Shown here: in pieces, positions 5,438 through 6,917 of the stretch
How the letters are laid out: each line of letters begins with the position of its first letter
How positions within the stretch are numbered: the first letter of the stretch is position 1
NCBI GenBank assembly: GCA_947468255.1
Contig: CANIMM010000168.1
Span: forward strand, 1 to 6,917
From: Chitinophagaceae bacterium
Lineage (GTDB): Bacteria > Bacteroidota > Bacteroidia > Chitinophagales > Chitinophagaceae
Length of the DNA stretch: 6,917 nt
Direction: 5' to 3'
Position numbers and translations under genes: made by a program
The notes under the pieces: model-generated
Seen by the model: only the letters and a program-made list of their open reading frames with translations
Databases searched by the model: none
Told to the model about the DNA's origin: nothing

Positions 5438-6730
5438 ATGAGCAAAACCGTTGCGTTACATACCTTGGGCTGTAAATTGAATTTTTCAGAAACTTCCACC
5501 ATTGGACGACTTTTGGAGAATGATGGATTTGTCAAAAAAAAGTTTGACGAGGTGGCCGATGTGTACGTAATCAATACCTGCTCTGTTACTGACAATGCAG
5601 ATAAAGAATGCAGGCTGCTAGTCAGACGCATCCAACGAAAAGCCCCAGAAGCGATGGTGGTCATTACAGGATGTTATGCCCAGCTAAAACCTGCGGAGAT
5701 TGCCGCCATCCCAGGGGTAGATCTTGTGCTGGGCGCAGCTGAAAAATTTAATATTACCGAACACCTCAAAGCAATCACAAAAGGTGATCCTACAAAAATC
5801 TGCAGCTGCGATATTGAGGATGTAAATATTTTTTCAGCATCACAGTCTATCAACGACCGTACAAGAGTGTTTTTAAAAGTACAGGATGGATGCGATTACA
5901 ACTGCTCTTTTTGTACTATACCCATGGCAAGGGGTAAAAGCAGAAGTGATTCAATTGACAATATCCTTGCCAATGTAAAAACAATCGCAGAACAAGGGGT
6001 AAAAGAAGTGGTGCTTACTGGAATTAACTTGGGTGATTTTGGAACGCCTAACCAACCACCTCCTAACCAAGAGGATTTCGAGGTGAAAAAAAACAATGAG
6101 AATTTTTATCAATTGATACAGGAGCTAGACAAAGCAAATGGTCCGGAACGGTATCGAATCTCTTCCATTGAGCCCAACCTGCTGTCTAATGAAATGATCG
6201 AATTTGTTAGCACCAGCAATAAATTCATGCCCCATTTTCATATCCCTTTACAAAGTGGAAGCAATAAAATACTGGGGCTGATGAGAAGGCGGTACAAACG
6301 TGAACTGTACAGCGAAAAAGTAGCCCTAATAAAAAAGCTCATCCCTCACTGCTGTATTGGCGTAGATGTGATAGTGGGTTTTCCAGGAGAAACCGATGCG
6401 CATTTCAAAGAGACCTTCGACTACTTGCAGGCCCTAGACATTGCTTATTTGCATGTTTTCACCTACTCAGAAAGAGCCAATACGCTGGCGAATGAAATGA
6501 AGCCCGTAGTTCCTATTTCAATTAGAAATGAACGTAACAAATTGTTGCGAAATTTAAGTTATCAAAAAATGCAATATTTTACCAACCAGCACGTTGGTAA
6601 TACAAGAAATGTATTATTTGAAATACATAATAAAAATGGAATGATGGAAGGCTATACAGATAATTACATTAAAATAACTACCCCTTTCAAAAAGGAATGG
6701 GAAAACAATATTGTGCCATGGAAAATATAA
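5438..6730 (+). CDS. mtaB: tRNA t6A37 methylthiotransferase MtaB
   Basis: Radical-SAM methylthiotransferase that adds a methylthio group to C2 of t6A at position 37 of ANN-decoding tRNAs, in the cytoplasm. It has 430 residues, near the usual length. The N-terminal domain carries the three cysteines of the auxiliary iron-sulfur cluster: Cys12 (TLGCKLNFSE), Cys48 (INTCSVT) and Cys79 (ITGCYAQ). The radical-SAM cluster motif is CDYNCSFC at 152-159. HFHIPLQSGSNKIL (266-279) and VDVIVGFPGETD (309-320) are also typical. Residues from about 383 form a short TRAM-like tail. The LGCKLNFSE start and overall pattern favour MtaB over MiaB or RimO. A Pro/Asn/Gln-rich stretch at 203-212 looks like a small insertion. 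The gene is divergent from GH3 and overlaps the next gene by 13 bases. Confidence 0.95.
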   Translation: MSKTVALHTLGCKLNFSETSTIGRLLENDGFVKKKFDEVADVYVINTCSVTDNADKECRLLVRRIQRKAPEAMVVITGCYAQLKPAEIAAIPGVDLVLGAAEKFNITEHLKAITKGDPTKICSCDIEDVNIFSASQSINDRTRVFLKVQDGCDYNCSFCTIPMARGKSRSDSIDNILANVKTIAEQGVKEVVLTGINLGDFGTPNQPPPNQEDFEVKKNNENFYQLIQELDKANGPERYRISSIEPNLLSNEMIEFVSTSNKFMPHFHIPLQSGSNKILGLMRRRYKRELYSEKVALIKKLIPHCCIGVDVIVGFPGETDAHFKETFDYLQALDIAYLHVFTYSERANTLANEMKPVVPISIRNERNKLLRNLSYQKMQYFTNQHVGNTRNVLFEIHNKNGMMEGYTDNYIKITTPFKKEWENNIVPWKI

Positions 6731-6917
6731 ATGACGAATCCTTCAGTAAATACCAGGTTACCATTCATTTCGACATGGATGAGCAGTTCATGAGTTTAGT
6801 TCCTGCACATCGTGTTTTGATCAATGACCTAATTGATAAGGGGACCATTGATTATTATTCGGTGAGTATGGAAACACAACGTTGCTGGATGGTAATGAAT
6901 GCAAGCGATAAAAAAGC
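6718..6917 (+). CDS. Small unidentified protein, N-terminal part (cut by window edge)
   Basis: The ATG at 6718 opens 66 complete codons reaching the right edge. The frame overlaps the end of mtaB by 13 bases, so the two are probably co-transcribed and may be translationally coupled. The sequence begins with about ten polar residues, then KYQVTIHFDMDEQFMSLVPAHR and a likely helix, then DYYSVSMETQRCWMVMNA. This strand-helix-strand order, with the HR after a predicted helix start, recalls dimeric alpha-beta barrel proteins such as the YciI or muconolactone-isomerase-like families. That is a fold impression only; I do not recognise the gene. An ATG at 6731 in another frame meets a stop within about 20 codons and was rejected. 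There is no signal peptide. Confidence 0.7.
   Translation, partial: MENINDESFSKYQVTIHFDMDEQFMSLVPAHRVLINDLIDKGTIDYYSVSMETQRCWMVMNASDKK

Noticed and set aside
5386..5664. Minus-strand 92-codon frame across the mtaB start
   Set aside because: It covers the conserved N terminus of mtaB in antisense and shows no recognisable domain.
1..6917. Mobile elements, CRISPR arrays, toxin-antitoxin or defence genes
   Set aside because: No transposase, integrase, repeat-spacer array or defence-related domain is visible. All long frames belong to metabolic or tRNA-modification families, or to one short unidentified protein.

Overview
The window looks like chromosomal DNA from a member of the Bacteroidota, perhaps Chitinophagales-like (the lower rank is a guess). 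Three things support this. The ArgD, ArgG and ArgC sequences have the distinctive form found in this phylum. The promoters match the Bacteroidota consensus (TTG, then TAnnTTTG) rather than the E. coli one. Start codons lack Shine-Dalgarno sequences, and the base composition is moderately AT-rich. All recognisable genes are ordinary housekeeping or biosynthetic genes. I see no mobile element, CRISPR array, tRNA or rRNA.

Layout. From 3464 leftwards on the minus strand runs the start of an arginine-biosynthesis operon: a GNAT-type putative N-acylglutamate synthase (2736-3434), argG (1434-2684), argC (461-1444, overlapping argG) and the first 116 codons of argD (1-348, cut by the window edge). 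Upstream is a 296-base non-coding stretch (3465-3760) that probably holds two tandem promoters and a long leader. In the leader is a very short open frame with three consecutive arginine codons, and directly after it an 11-bp RNA hairpin. To its right, also on the minus strand, lies a GH3-family adenylate-forming enzyme (3761-5260). Divergent from it are mtaB (5438-6730, plus strand), a tRNA methylthiotransferase probably translated from a nearly leaderless mRNA, and the start of a small protein (6718-6917) that overlaps the end of mtaB.

How the genes work together. The GNAT protein would acylate glutamate. ArgC reduces the acylglutamyl phosphate made by a kinase (ArgB) that is not in the window. 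ArgD transaminates the resulting semialdehyde to acylornithine, and ArgG acts later, joining citrulline and aspartate. Whether the acyl group is acetyl or succinyl cannot be decided here, because the diagnostic transcarbamylase is outside the window. The most interesting candidate is the leader of this operon: Arg-Arg-Arg codons placed just before a hairpin would suit control by ribosome stalling when charged tRNA-Arg is scarce. This is a hypothesis. No textbook terminator is present, and three Arg codons in a row could occur by chance.
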